From positions 1 through 32,722 of the forward strand of contig JBATPJ010000018.1 of NCBI GenBank assembly GCA_049291395.1: DNA of 32,722 nucleotides. The letters run 5' to 3'. The DNA is from JAPUDQ01 sp049291395 (GTDB taxonomy: Bacteria; Patescibacteriota; Saccharimonadia; Saccharimonadales; Saccharimonadaceae). The position numbers and the translations under genes are program-made. Below are positions 12,850 through 21,646 of the stretch, in pieces; within the stretch, counting starts at the first letter, position 1; each line of letters opens with the position of its first letter. The notes below the pieces were generated by a model. The model made no database searches. It was not told the DNA's origin and worked only from the letters and a program-made list of their open reading frames with translations.

Positions 12850-15800
12850 TATGCGACCTCCTCTTCTGCAACGTCTGCGGCGACGTCACCTTCAAATTCT
12901 TCTGCTGTTTCGATGCTCATGCCCTCATCGAGTTCGATCTCACCGAATTCATCAGCTTCATCACCGACTGTCTCTTCGACGTCATCGGCAACTGGTACGA
13001 CACCACTGCCGCCCCCGTCGATATCACCGACGAGTACGTTTTCGGCATCGACAACTGCTTCGTCTTCGACGAGGTCGACACGGAGACCAAGACCTTGCAA
13101 CTCTTTGACAAGGACGTTGAAGCTCTCAGGGATCTTTGGCCCCATGATTGGCTCGTTTTTGATGATGCTTTCGTAGGCTTTGGCACGACCATAGACATCG
13201 TCAGATTTGATCGTGAGCATTTCTTGCAAAGTCGTCGCGGCACCGTATGCTTCAAGTGCCCAGACCTCCATCTCACCGAAGCGCTGACCACCGTTTTGGG
13301 CTTTACCGCCGAGTGGCTGCTGGGTGACCATGGTGTATGGCCCGATAGAGCGAGCGTGGATCTTGTCTGCGATCATGTGATGCAGCTTGATGATGTACAT
13401 GACACCGACTGTGGTCTTCTCCTGGAAGCCTTCACCAGTACGACCATCGAAGAGTTGGATCTTGCCATCGCGTGGCAGACCGGCTTTTTCGAGCTGTTCT
13501 TCGATAACTTCGTTTGGTACGCCGTTAAATGGTGGCGTCGAGACACGATAGCCAAGTGCACGAGCGGCCATACCAAGGTGCGTCTCAAACAACTGTCCGA
13601 GGTTCATACGACTTGGCACACCGAGTGGGTTCAGGATGACATCGACAGGTGTTCCGTCTTCCATGAATGGCATGTCTTCAGGTGGCAGGATGCGGGCGAC
13701 CACACCTTTGTTACCGTGACGACCAGCCAGCTTGTCACCAACAGCGATCTTGCGAAGCTGCGCGACGTAGATCTGGATTTGCATGAGGACACCGGCTTTG
13801 AGCTCGTGGCCGTTCTCGCGGGTAAAGATCTTGACCCCGACAACTTTGCCTTGCTTGCCGTTGCTCATGCGCTGTGACGTGTCGCGGACATCTTTGGCTT
13901 TTTCACCGAAGATGGCGCGAAGCAGGCGCTCTTCTGAGCTAAGTTCTTGTTCACCCTTCGGCGTAATCTTACCGACGAGGACGTCGCCGGCTTTGACCTC
14001 AGCACCGACACGGACGATACCGTATTCGTCGAGGTGACGGAGGGATTCTTCGCTGACGTTCGGGATGTCACGAGTGACAATTTCCGGCCCGAGCTTGGTT
14101 TCACGGACTTCGACCATGAAGTCTTGGATATTGATGCTGGTCAAATCGTCGTCTTGGACGATACGGCGGCTCAAGATGATCGAGTCATCCATGTTGTAGC
14201 CGTTCCATGGCATGAAAGCGACCACGAGGTCACGGCCAAGTGCGAGTTCTTCATCAGCGATGCTGGCGCCTTCGATCAGGACGTCGCCTTTTTTGACAGT
14301 GTCGCCACGGCGAACCATGACGCGTTGGTTGATCGAGCGGTCATCGTTGCTTTGTTCGAAGTGAACCGGCTTGTAGACGCGGACATCTTTGGGACCATAG
14401 GCGACGTGAATCTCATCAGCGTCAGCCCGAGTGATCTCACCGGTACCATCAGCCATGATGAGCTGAGAAGTGTTGCGAGCGATGTCGCCTTCCATTCCTG
14501 TTCCGACGGTCGGAGCCTGGGTGCGGATCAGCGGGACTGCCTGGCGTTGCATGTTTGAGCCGGTAAGGCTACGGTCGATACGGTTTTTCTCGATAAATGG
14601 CACGAGACCCGCCGTTGCGCCGATGATTTGCTTGCGAGAGGCGTCCATGTAAGTGACTTCTGAGACGTCAACTTCACCTGGGGCGAGGCGGATACGAGCG
14701 CTGACACGCTGTTGCTTGATAGCACCATCGGTACCGAGGTCAGTTGCGGCTTCGGCGATGATCTCTTTGGCTTCAGCGGCGGCATCGAGGTAGACGACGT
14801 CGTCGGTGACTTTGCCGTCGATAACCTTGCGGTATGGAGCTTCGATAAAGCCGTATTCGTTGATACGAGCGTAGCTAGCGAGGTTGAGCACCAGACCGAT
14901 GTTGGCACCCTCAGGTGTCTCCACCGTACAGAGGCGGCCGTAGTGCGTCTGGTGAGCATCACGGACTTCCAGCCCAGCGCGCTCACGGCTCAGACCACCA
15001 GGACCCATCGAGCTGAGGCGACGTTTGTGGCTCAGTTCGCTCATCGGGTTCGTCTGGTCCATAAACTGTGACAGTTGCGAGCTCGCGAAGAACTCGCGGA
15101 CAGCTGCGACGACCGGTCGAGCGTTGATCAGCTGAGCTGGCGTGACGTTTTCGATGTCACTGACGCTCATGCGGTCTTTGGCGTTGCGGTCCATGCGGAG
15201 CATACCGATGCGGAATTGGCGGGCGACGAGCTCACCGACGAGTTTGACGCGGCGATTGTGCAACGCGTCGATGTCATCTGCTGGCTCCTGGGTGTTGTTG
15301 AGGCGGATGATCTCGCTGATGATAGCGATCAGGTCTTCGAGGCGCATGACACGGTTTTCTGCGATGTTGGCCACATCCATACCGAGGCGTTGGTTGATCT
15401 TGTAACGACCAACGCGGCTAAAGTCAAATCGCTTGAAATCAAAGAACATGCGCTCGATCATACTGCGGGCGTTGTCGACGGTCGCGAGATCGCCTGGACG
15501 GAGTTTGCGGTAGACTTCGATGAGCGCTTCGTTCGTACCCTTGCTTGGGTCTTTTTCGATCGTGGCGTCGATGTATTTGACGTCACCGGTGTCGATATCT
15601 TTGAACAGCTCTTTGAGGCTGGTGTTCGTCGCGTAGCCAAGTGCGCGCAGCAGTGTCGTGACGGCAAGTTTGCGGCGGCGGTCGATCTTGACGTACATAG
15701 CGCCGTTGGTCGCGGTCTCAAACTCGAGCCATGCACCACGGCCTGGGATCAGTTTGGCACCGTAGTAGTTACGGCCAGCGTGTGACTCAGCGGTGAAAAA

Positions 15801-16232
15801 GATACCAGCGCTACGGATCAGCTGTGACACGACGACGCGCTCAGCGCCGTTGATCACAAAGGTACCGCGGTCGGTCATCCATGGGTAGTCACCGAGGTAG
15901 ATCTCGGATTCTTTGACTTCCCCAGTGACTTTGTTCGTTAGTTCGACGACAGCCTTGAGCGGCGCTTCGAAGCTGATGTTGTCGTAGCGAGCCTCGGCTT
16001 CACTAATCTTTGGATCCTCAAAATGATAATCCTTGAAACGAAGTTCAAGTTTTTGCTCAGTGTAATCAACGATTGGGTTGATCTCTGCAAATATCTCCCC
16101 GAGGCCCGTTTCGACGAACTCTTTCCATGAGTTTGTCTGATGGGCAATGAGGTTTGGCAGCGGCAACGCACTATCATCCTGCGTGAACAGGACTCGTGGT
16201 TTGGCTGCTGGTTTGGTCGTAGCTTTGGCCAT
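12849..16232 (-). CDS. rpoB: RNA polymerase beta subunit
   Basis: The protein has 1127 residues, shorter than in E. coli (1342) and near the small end for bacteria. The rifampicin-pocket block SSQLSQFMDQTNP...HKRRLSSMGPGGL is intact, and the Asp, His and Ser positions at which rifampicin-resistance changes usually occur have the sensitive-type residues. Other landmarks are THYGRLCTVETPEG, GRHGNKGVV and the C-terminal GGKAQNGGQRFGEMEVWALEA. The last 80 or so residues are a very acidic, low-complexity tail. ATG at 16232 lies downstream of a GGAGAC-type site. It is first of the rpoBC operon, with a leader of about 165 nt and a strong promoter. Confidence 0.97.
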
Positions 16233-16340
16233 AAAGCAACGGTCTCCTTGCGTGATTAGATTTGTTGTGGTTGAAGCGTAGGGGCAGCTCGCTCTGCCTC
16301 TTGATGGCGCCTGTGGTTTTCTCTACTTGGGCCGACACGC

Positions 16341-16366
16341 AAAAACGCCCGCCTATGGCGTGCGTG
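16341..16366 (-). promoter_or_regulatory. Candidate attenuator in the rpoB leader
   Basis: In the minus-strand leader GCACGCC-ATA-GGCGGGC (16363-16347, one mismatch) is followed by G and TTTTT, a plausible intrinsic terminator. An outer repeat, CACGCA/TGCGTG (16366-16361 with 16341-16336), overlaps its two sides and could form a competing fold. The hairpin is short, so attenuation is only an inference. Confidence 0.4.
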
Positions 16367-16404
16367 TATAATGGCCCGAGCTTATTCAACCTTCATTAGT
16401 ACTA

Positions 16405-16434
16405 ATTGTACTGCATCTCTCGTCCGTATGTCAA
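16405..16434 (-). promoter_or_regulatory. rpoBC promoter
   Basis: On the minus strand TTGACA (16434-16429) and TACAAT (16410-16405) are 18 nt apart, close to the sigma-70 consensus. Transcription would start near 16398, giving a leader of about 165 nt. Confidence 0.75.
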
Positions 16435-16452
16435 CAACTTAGAGATTTTCTT

Positions 16453-16485
16453 GGTGGGGTGCGAACGGGTAGTTCGCACCCCACC
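16453..16485. terminator. Perfect 14-bp hairpin after small membrane protein gene
   Basis: GGTGGGGTGCGAAC (16453-16466) pairs fully with GTTCGCACCCCACC (16472-16485) around a 5-nt loop, beginning 9 nt past the stop codon at 16495. No T-run follows on the minus strand, so it may be an RNA end-stabiliser or a factor-aided terminator rather than a classical one. Confidence 0.5.
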
Positions 16486-16494
16486 GGTCACGGG

Positions 16495-16686
16495 TCAGCT
16501 CACGACGTCATCAACGACGAAGATGACCCCCAAGCCGACAGCTGTGGCGGCGGCAGCCCCAGCGGCGGTAATGACCGCCACCGGAATGTTTGCCCCGCAG
16601 CGCCGTGCCGTCGCATACCCGGCGGCGGCGCCGATTGCGATGGCACCCCAGGCGATTCCAGAGCTTTTGGTCCAATGACAAGGCAT
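16495..16686 (-). CDS. Small membrane protein (63 aa)
   Basis: I recognise no family. The product has two Ala/Gly-rich hydrophobic stretches (about residues 10-25 and 35-58), so it is probably an inner-membrane hairpin. ATG at 16686 is supported by AGGAGG 5 nt upstream and by an extended -10 (TGGTATAGT) that overlaps the end of clpP. A strong hairpin follows the stop. This is the clearest small gene in the window by translation signals, but its role is unknown. Confidence 0.65.
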   Translation of the reverse strand: MPCHWTKSSGIAWGAIAIGAAAGYATARRCGANIPVAVITAAGAAAATAVGLGVIFVVDDVVS

Positions 16687-16719
16687 GTCAGCCTCCTGCG
16701 TCGGTGATGTGACAAGCAT

Positions 16720-16728
16720 ACTATACCA
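16720..16728 (-). promoter_or_regulatory. Extended -10 for small membrane protein gene
   Basis: The minus strand reads TGGTATAGT. Transcription would start near 16713, giving a leader of about 27 nt that holds the AGGAGG site. Confidence 0.6.
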
Positions 16729-16733
16729 TAAAT

Positions 16734-17333
16734 TTATACATGAGTACGGATGATGGTGTCCACAATACCGTAATCGACAGCTTCTTGGGCGTCCATCCAG
16801 AAATCGCGCTCCATGTCAGCTTTGACTTTGGCGAGCTTCTGACCGGTATTTTTGGCAGTGATCTCAGCGAGTAGCTCTTTGAGGCGGATGGCTTCACGTA
16901 GGCTGATCTCCTGGTCAGTGACTTTGCCCTGCGTCCCGGAGCTTGGCTGATGTATCATGACACGGGCATTTGGCAGCAAGTAGCGTTTGCCCTTTGCCCC
17001 TGAGCTCAACAACAACGCTCCCATACTGGCCTGCAGACCGATGCCATAGGTTGCGACGTCTGGTGCGATAAACTGCATCGTGTCGTAGATCGCCAGACCA
17101 TCGCTGACGCTACCGCCAGGACTATTGATATAGAGTGAGATGTCGGCTTTGGGGTCTTCGTAGGCGAGGTGGAGGAGCTGTGCCACGACGATATTGGCCG
17201 TGTGCTCGTTGACTTCTTCGCCTAGGAAGATGATGCGCTCTTTGAGTAATTTACTATAGATATCATATGCCCGCTCACCGTCGTGTGACTTCTCGATGAC
17301 GGTTGGGACGAGGTAACTTTTGGACTTATTCAT
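16734..17333 (-). CDS. clpP: ATP-dependent Clp protease proteolytic subunit
   Basis: ClpP forms the 14-subunit chamber that degrades proteins unfolded by ClpX/ClpC. The protein has 199 residues, normal length. Catalytic Ser103 lies in QASMG (101-105), His128 in MIHQP (126-130) and Asp177 in MERDFWM (174-180). INSPGGSV (69-76) is the conserved oxyanion segment. No propeptide is visible. It seems leaderless: a -10 TATACT ends 7 nt before the ATG. It is divergent from the cfa-like gene. tig lies about 3 kb away instead of next to clpP, and no clpX is in view. Confidence 0.97.
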   Translation of the reverse strand: MNKSKSYLVPTVIEKSHDGERAYDIYSKLLKERIIFLGEEVNEHTANIVVAQLLHLAYEDPKADISLYINSPGGSVSDGLAIYDTMQFIAPDVATYGIGLQASMGALLLSSGAKGKRYLLPNARVMIHQPSSGTQGKVTDQEISLREAIRLKELLAEITAKNTGQKLAKVKADMERDFWMDAQEAVDYGIVDTIIRTHV

Positions 17334-17340
17334 AGGCTCC

Positions 17341-17369
17341 AGTATAGACCAAAACTAGCACTCATGCAA
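17341..17369 (-). promoter_or_regulatory. clpP promoter
   Basis: On the minus strand TTGCAT (17369-17364) and TATACT (17346-17341) are 17 nt apart. The -10 ends 7 nt before the clpP ATG, implying a leaderless or nearly leaderless mRNA. Confidence 0.65.
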
Positions 17370-17430
17370 GACGAGTGCCAACAATCAGCCCAAACGACAA
17401 AACTGACTATCCATAGAGATAAAATACCGT

Positions 17431-17436
17431 TATAAT
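17431..17436 (+). promoter_or_regulatory. -10 box for leaderless cfa-like gene
   Basis: A perfect TATAAT ends 6 nt before the ATG at 17443, with no room for a Shine-Dalgarno site. Confidence 0.65.
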
Positions 17437-17442
17437 CTCAGC

Positions 17443-18621
17443 ATGTTTGAAAAGAAAATCCTCAGCAAAGCCCTCAGCACCATGCAGCGGGGCGGCATCG
17501 CCATCACGTATTGGGACGGCGACACACAGAACTATGGCCCAGATAAGCCCTACGCGACCGTCACGATCAAAGATCCCTCTGTCGTCCGTCGCATGGTCCG
17601 TAGCACGTCGCTCGGATTTGGCGAATGTTACGCCGAAGGCCTCATCGAAGTCGACGGGCCACTCACTAGCATCGTCCGCCTGACGGCCGAGAACCCGATC
17701 GCCATCCACAACTTCATCAGTGGCCTCGGCAAGGTTCGACTCAAGAAAAACCGCACCGCATCACAAAAAAGCTATATCGCGCATCACTATGACATCGGTA
17801 ATGATTTTTATAAGCTATGGCTCGACGAAACGATGCTCTACACCTGCGCATACTTCCGCACTCCCAAAGATACCCTTGAGATGGCGCAGAAGCAGAAGAT
17901 CCAGCACGTCCTCAAAAAGTTACGACTCGAAAAAGGCATGAGCCTGGCCGATCTCGGCTGTGGCTGGGGCGATCTGCTCATCACGGCCGCCAAGCAGTAC
18001 GGCGTCCGCGGCATCGGCGTCACTCTGAGCGAAGAGCAAGTCAAACACGCCAACGCTCGCGCCAAAGCTGAAAAGCTCGATCATTTGATCAGTTTCAAAC
18101 TGATGAATTTCCAAGATCTGCCGAAGCACACCAAAGGCAAGCAGTTCGACCGAGTCGTCTCTGTCGGCATGATGGAACACGTCGGCAAAGGCAACATGGA
18201 CACCTACTTCACAGCCGTTGACGCCCTCCTAAAGCCGGGCAGCATCAGCCTGATGCACTACATCACATCCCACACTGAGGTAGACAACGACCCATGGATC
18301 GACAAATACATCTTCCCTGGTGGCTACCTCCAGTCGATCCGTCAGTCGATCGACATGCTGCCGAAGTATAATTTCTACCTGACCGACTACGAGAGCCTCC
18401 GCCTTCACTATGCGATGACCTGTCGTGAATGGCGTCGTCGTTTCAACGCCCACAAGCCCGAAGTCGTCAAGATGTTTGACGAACAGTTTTATCGGATGTG
18501 GGATTTCTGGCTGGCATCGTCAGAAGCTAGCTTCCAGTATGGCGTGATCGACCTGTCTCACTTCGTCTTCACCAAAGGCATTGTGAATGATCTGCCACTT
18601 ACTCGTGAAGATTGGTATTAA
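17443..18621 (+). CDS. Cyclopropane/10-methylene fatty-acyl-phospholipid synthase
   Basis: This is an S-adenosylmethionine-dependent methyltransferase acting on the double bond of phospholipid acyl chains. The protein has 392 residues, the family's size. HYDIGNDFY (115-123) and YTCAYF (133-138) are family signatures; LGCGWG (171-176) is the SAM loop. Glu245 in GMMEHVG matches the bicarbonate-binding Glu, and FPGGYLQS (291-298) is conserved. Cyclopropane synthases (Cfa) and 10-methylene synthases (TmsB/BfaB) cannot be separated by eye. The convergent neighbour at 18933-20303 looks like TmsA, which favours the second. It appears leaderless. Confidence 0.88.
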   Translation: MFEKKILSKALSTMQRGGIAITYWDGDTQNYGPDKPYATVTIKDPSVVRRMVRSTSLGFGECYAEGLIEVDGPLTSIVRLTAENPIAIHNFISGLGKVRLKKNRTASQKSYIAHHYDIGNDFYKLWLDETMLYTCAYFRTPKDTLEMAQKQKIQHVLKKLRLEKGMSLADLGCGWGDLLITAAKQYGVRGIGVTLSEEQVKHANARAKAEKLDHLISFKLMNFQDLPKHTKGKQFDRVVSVGMMEHVGKGNMDTYFTAVDALLKPGSISLMHYITSHTEVDNDPWIDKYIFPGGYLQSIRQSIDMLPKYNFYLTDYESLRLHYAMTCREWRRRFNAHKPEVVKMFDEQFYRMWDFWLASSEASFQYGVIDLSHFVFTKGIVNDLPLTREDWY

Positions 18622-18798
18622 GATAAGGAGGGGCTCGCCCCTCCGATAACGATTCGAAATAAATTCGAATACGCTATCTCCACCCCCGCCACTTTTTATG
18701 GGCAAAAAGTGCGATCGGCTTGCGCCTCATGGATAAGAATAAGGAGGGGCTTGCGCCTCATGATATTGATCATTGAAGTTCAGTAGAGGTTCGGGCGA
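18622..18798. repeat. Hairpin- and repeat-rich region after the cfa-like gene
   Basis: No gene is seen here. GGAGGGG/CCCCTCC (18627-18633 with 18638-18644) is a likely 3' hairpin of the cfa-like mRNA, although no T-run follows. An ATTCGAA/TTCGAAT repeat and CACTTTTT/AAAAAGTG follow. Two copies of GGCTTGCGCCTCATG-type sequence (about 18717-18731 and 18748-18762) flank a second GGAGGGGCT copy. These look like degenerate intergenic repeats. Confidence 0.5.
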
Positions 18799-18914
18799 CC
18801 CAGGCCTTAAAGCCCCTGAGGGGCAATTGGCCGTATCGGCCACGGCCAGCCAAGGCGAAGGCCAATCAGTTGGCGGCTGGACGAATTTGTCCCGAAGGGG
18901 GTTTGAGGCCTGGG
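18799..18914 (+). ncRNA. Structured repeat element, copy A
   Basis: The 116-nt element has an outer stem of 18 positions (18799-18816 with 18897-18914) containing one G-G mismatch and one T-G wobble. Inside it, GGGGCAATT (18820-18828) pairs with AATTTGTCCC (18884-18893). A hairpin GGCCG-TAT-CGGCC (18829-18841) and an arm CCAGCC/GGCTGG (18846-18851 with 18875-18880), capped by GCCAA-TCAG-TTGGC, complete a branched fold. The core is 69/74 identical to copy B at 23805-23878. The wobbles are compatible only with a plus-strand RNA. No known family is recognised. Confidence 0.65.
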
Positions 18915-18932
18915 CGGATACGGTGACTACGG

Positions 18933-20303
18933 CTATTTTCTCTTCACGCACTTGTCATACAGGTCTTTAAACCGCGCCGTAGGATCGTATTTTTGCTTGA
19001 TCGGGCGGTAATCAGCGTAGTTGTACAGCTTCTCGAAGTCGGCACGTCGATAGTACGAGTCCGAGTATAGGCTCTTCGTGCCATCCATCGTCATGAGTTG
19101 CTGCTCGACGAGACGGTTGTAGTAACCCTGCGCCGGATCGGGCGTCGTCGGCACTGTGTCCCAGAAACCGACATTGACATAGAGCTGGCCTGGCGTCATC
19201 GGATACAGCGTCCACGGCCATCGCTTGCCGACAGGCAGCGCCCGCGTCGGGCAGAGCCAGACTGGTGAGATCTCTATCTTTTCCTGGAAAAATCCCAGAA
19301 AATCAACCACTCGCGCCACTGGCAACTGAACATCCTGGATCACCGCTTCACGCGGCTCATAGCGCCCCAGTAGTTTGAGCGTCCGCTCGAGAGGTTTGTG
19401 CGTCGCTTCCAGCCGCATCATACGCTGATACGTCTTTGAGCCCAGGCGTCGTGGTCCAAGCAGTCGCCGAAAGAGAGGATTGGTCGCGCCGACGTTTTTC
19501 GAGCACCAAAACCAGTCAGTATCCCAGCGCCAGATATAGTCCTCGATCGTCAGATAATCCTCATCTCGCTCCGTGATAGAGCGCCAGAAGATGTTCATAT
19601 AGGTATAGTCACTGGTATATGGCGCCGACTCGACCATCACGCCGATCGTGAGATAGAGCTCGGTCTGGCTAATGACCGTGCCGTCGATAAAATCAAACTT
19701 CTCGTCGTCATAACGGCCAGATTCACACGAGGTCTCGAGTACGCTTGCCAGCTCGTCCGCCGACGCAAACCGGATATGCCGCAGTCGGACATATGGCTTG
19801 ACGCGCCGGAGCGGCACCGTCAGTCGCAGTATATAGCCCAGTGTCCCGTACGAATTCGGCATCGCATAAAATAGATCCGAGTTGCGCTTCGGCGAGCACG
19901 TCACAACATCACCACTCGACGTCAGTACATCCATCTCGAGCACCGACTCATGCGTCAAGCCCTCGCGCCATGATGATGATTCGATCGCAAGGCCAGATAC
20001 GCCACCGCCGATAGTGATCGATTTGAGCTGCGGTACGACAGGCGGCATCAGCCCGTGCTTCAGCGTCTCACGGACGATATCTTCATACGTCGTCATGCCT
20101 TCGACATCCAGCGTCAGAGCATCTTCATCGATAGCGATGATATGATTCATCGATCGGACATCGATACGAGACACAGTACCTTGCTGACGAGATCGGAAGA
20201 GATTTGAGGTCGATTTCCTCAGGGCAACCGAACCTTGGTTGTCTTTCATCGCTCGGGACAGCTCGTCCCGTCGCTGTTGATATGCCGTCTGGGCGTGATT
20301 CAT
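18933..20303 (-). CDS. FAD-linked oxidoreductase, DHCR24/TmsA-like
   Basis: The protein has 456 residues. The N-terminal FAD-binding (PCMH-type) domain spans about residues 30-170. It has VVPQLKSITIGGG (89-101), IESSSWREGLTHE (107-119) and a YGTLG motif (152-156), closely like the sterol Delta24-reductase group and actinobacterial TmsA/BfaA. TmsA reduces the 10-methylene chain made by TmsB to a 10-methyl chain. The convergent cfa-like gene at 17443 supports that reading, but a DHCR24-like enzyme of another substrate is possible. The start ATG at 20303 has a -10 TATACT 7 nt upstream and no Shine-Dalgarno. It lies 19 nt after tig. Confidence 0.8.
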   Translation of the reverse strand: MNHAQTAYQQRRDELSRAMKDNQGSVALRKSTSNLFRSRQQGTVSRIDVRSMNHIIAIDEDALTLDVEGMTTYEDIVRETLKHGLMPPVVPQLKSITIGGGVSGLAIESSSWREGLTHESVLEMDVLTSSGDVVTCSPKRNSDLFYAMPNSYGTLGYILRLTVPLRRVKPYVRLRHIRFASADELASVLETSCESGRYDDEKFDFIDGTVISQTELYLTIGVMVESAPYTSDYTYMNIFWRSITERDEDYLTIEDYIWRWDTDWFWCSKNVGATNPLFRRLLGPRRLGSKTYQRMMRLEATHKPLERTLKLLGRYEPREAVIQDVQLPVARVVDFLGFFQEKIEISPVWLCPTRALPVGKRWPWTLYPMTPGQLYVNVGFWDTVPTTPDPAQGYYNRLVEQQLMTMDGTKSLYSDSYYRRADFEKLYNYADYRPIKQKYDPTARFKDLYDKCVKRK

Positions 20304-20310
20304 ACTCGAT

Positions 20311-20316
20311 AGTATA
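20311..20316 (-). promoter_or_regulatory. -10 box for leaderless FAD oxidoreductase gene
   Basis: TATACT on the minus strand ends 7 nt before the ATG at 20303, inside the 19-nt gap after tig. Confidence 0.5.
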
Positions 20317-20322
20317 GAGTAA

Positions 20323-21600
20323 TTACGAGTTTATTTCGACGAGACGGTTGATCGTCTTTTCAGTGATGACTCGGTTTGCGAGGTCGCGGCGGGCTTCGGC
20401 GGTGTCGAGCTGTTCGGCCATCTTTGGGGCTTCTTCTTTGCGTTTGGCGAGTTCTGCGTCGAGCTCGTCTTTGCTGACTTCGATCTTTTCGGCTTTGCTT
20501 AGCTCAGCAAGTACTAGGCCAGCCTGGATGCGACGTTCGGCCATCGGGCGAAGCTCTTTCAGGATCAGCTCATCTTTGTCTGCGTGGCCTTGGGCTTCAA
20601 TATATTGGTCGATAGTCTGGCCACGGTACATGAGATTTTGCGTCAGATCACGCTCGAGTGCTTGGACCTGATCGGCGATCAAGATTTCTGGGATCGGCAC
20701 CGTGCTTTTGCCGACGAGTTCGCCGAGGAGGTCATCTTTGAGCTGCTCGGTCACTTGGCGCTCTTTCTGGGCGGTCAGTTCACGTTTGATGTCATCAGTG
20801 AGCTCTTTGGCAGTATTGAACGGGCCTGATTTCTTCGCGAAAGCATCATCTACCTCAGGTAACTTCACTTCATTCACCTTTTTGAGATCGATAGCGAAGC
20901 GGACCTTGGCACCTTTGAGGTGCTCGGCGTGGTAGTCGTCGGGGAATTTCACATCGATGTCAAACATCTCACCGGCTTTGTGACCGACGAGCTGCTCTTC
21001 GAAGCCAGGGATAAACGATTTGCTACCGAGTGTCAGCGGATAATCCTCACCTTTGGCTCCTTCGATCTCAGCACCCTTTTCGTCGCGGCCATTGAAGCTC
21101 ATGACGACTTCATCGCCATCTTTGGCGTCGCGCTCCACTGAGACTTTTTCGGCGAAGCCTGTTCGCATTCGCTCGATAACCTCATCGATCTCGGCTTTGG
21201 TGACTGAGACAGCACCTTTTTTGGCCTTAAGCTTGGTGTAGCTGCCGAGTTTGATCTCAGGCAGGACGTCTATCACGGCGGTAAATTCGAGCGTCGTAAA
21301 TGGCACGAGTTTGGTCACCTCGATCTTCGGCTGGTCGAGGACGCGCAGGTCTTCAGTCGCAATGATGTCGTTCAGCGCAGCATTCACGGCGTACTCGACA
21401 GATTCACTCGCCAGCACGTTTGGGTCGATGTTTTTCTCGGCGACTTTGCTCGGGACTTTGCCTTTGCGAAATCCCTGGACTTTGACGTCGCGGCTCAGGC
21501 GAGACACGGCGAAATCTTTGGCTTTAGTAAATTCCGCCTCATCGACAGTCACGACGACAGAGACAGAGGTATCGGAAGTTTTTGTAAGAGTATGTTTCAT
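20323..21600 (-). CDS. tig: Trigger factor
   Basis: Trigger factor is the ribosome-bound chaperone and peptidyl-prolyl isomerase that meets nascent chains. The protein has 425 residues, normal length. The ribosome-docking signature GFRKGKVP is at 43-50. The FKBP-like domain lies at about 150-245 (GDEVVMSFNG, IPGFEEQLVGHKAGE). A long helical C-terminal arm domain follows. The start ATG at 21600 has an extended -10 TGATACACT ending 8 nt upstream, so the mRNA is leaderless or nearly so. It is not adjacent to clpP here, unlike in many bacteria. Confidence 0.96.
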   Translation of the reverse strand: MKHTLTKTSDTSVSVVVTVDEAEFTKAKDFAVSRLSRDVKVQGFRKGKVPSKVAEKNIDPNVLASESVEYAVNAALNDIIATEDLRVLDQPKIEVTKLVPFTTLEFTAVIDVLPEIKLGSYTKLKAKKGAVSVTKAEIDEVIERMRTGFAEKVSVERDAKDGDEVVMSFNGRDEKGAEIEGAKGEDYPLTLGSKSFIPGFEEQLVGHKAGEMFDIDVKFPDDYHAEHLKGAKVRFAIDLKKVNEVKLPEVDDAFAKKSGPFNTAKELTDDIKRELTAQKERQVTEQLKDDLLGELVGKSTVPIPEILIADQVQALERDLTQNLMYRGQTIDQYIEAQGHADKDELILKELRPMAERRIQAGLVLAELSKAEKIEVSKDELDAELAKRKEEAPKMAEQLDTAEARRDLANRVITEKTINRLVEINS

Positions 21601-21608
21601 AACTATCT

Positions 21609-21617
21609 AGTGTATCA
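21609..21617 (-). promoter_or_regulatory. Extended -10 for tig
   Basis: The minus strand reads TGATACACT, 8 nt before the ATG. The same nonamer at the same distance precedes tyrS. Confidence 0.6.
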
Positions 21618-21646
21618 GATGCGTCGGCTCGTCGCGACCATAAGGG

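Noticed and set aside
13095..13877. Plus-strand open frame opposite rpoB
   Set aside because: Shadow of rpoB codon bias; the same kind of composition is seen opposite other conserved genes here.
16366..16374. TATAAT on the plus strand inside the rpoB leader
   Set aside because: No plus-strand gene follows within 1 kb; probably chance.
16174..16389. Short minus-strand frame in the rpoB leader
   Set aside because: No start signal, it overlaps the start of rpoB, and the region is better explained as a leader with a hairpin.
18727..18951. Minus-strand frame across structured element copy A
   Set aside because: It crosses palindromes, has no ribosome site, and the matching region in copy B does not keep the same frame or length.
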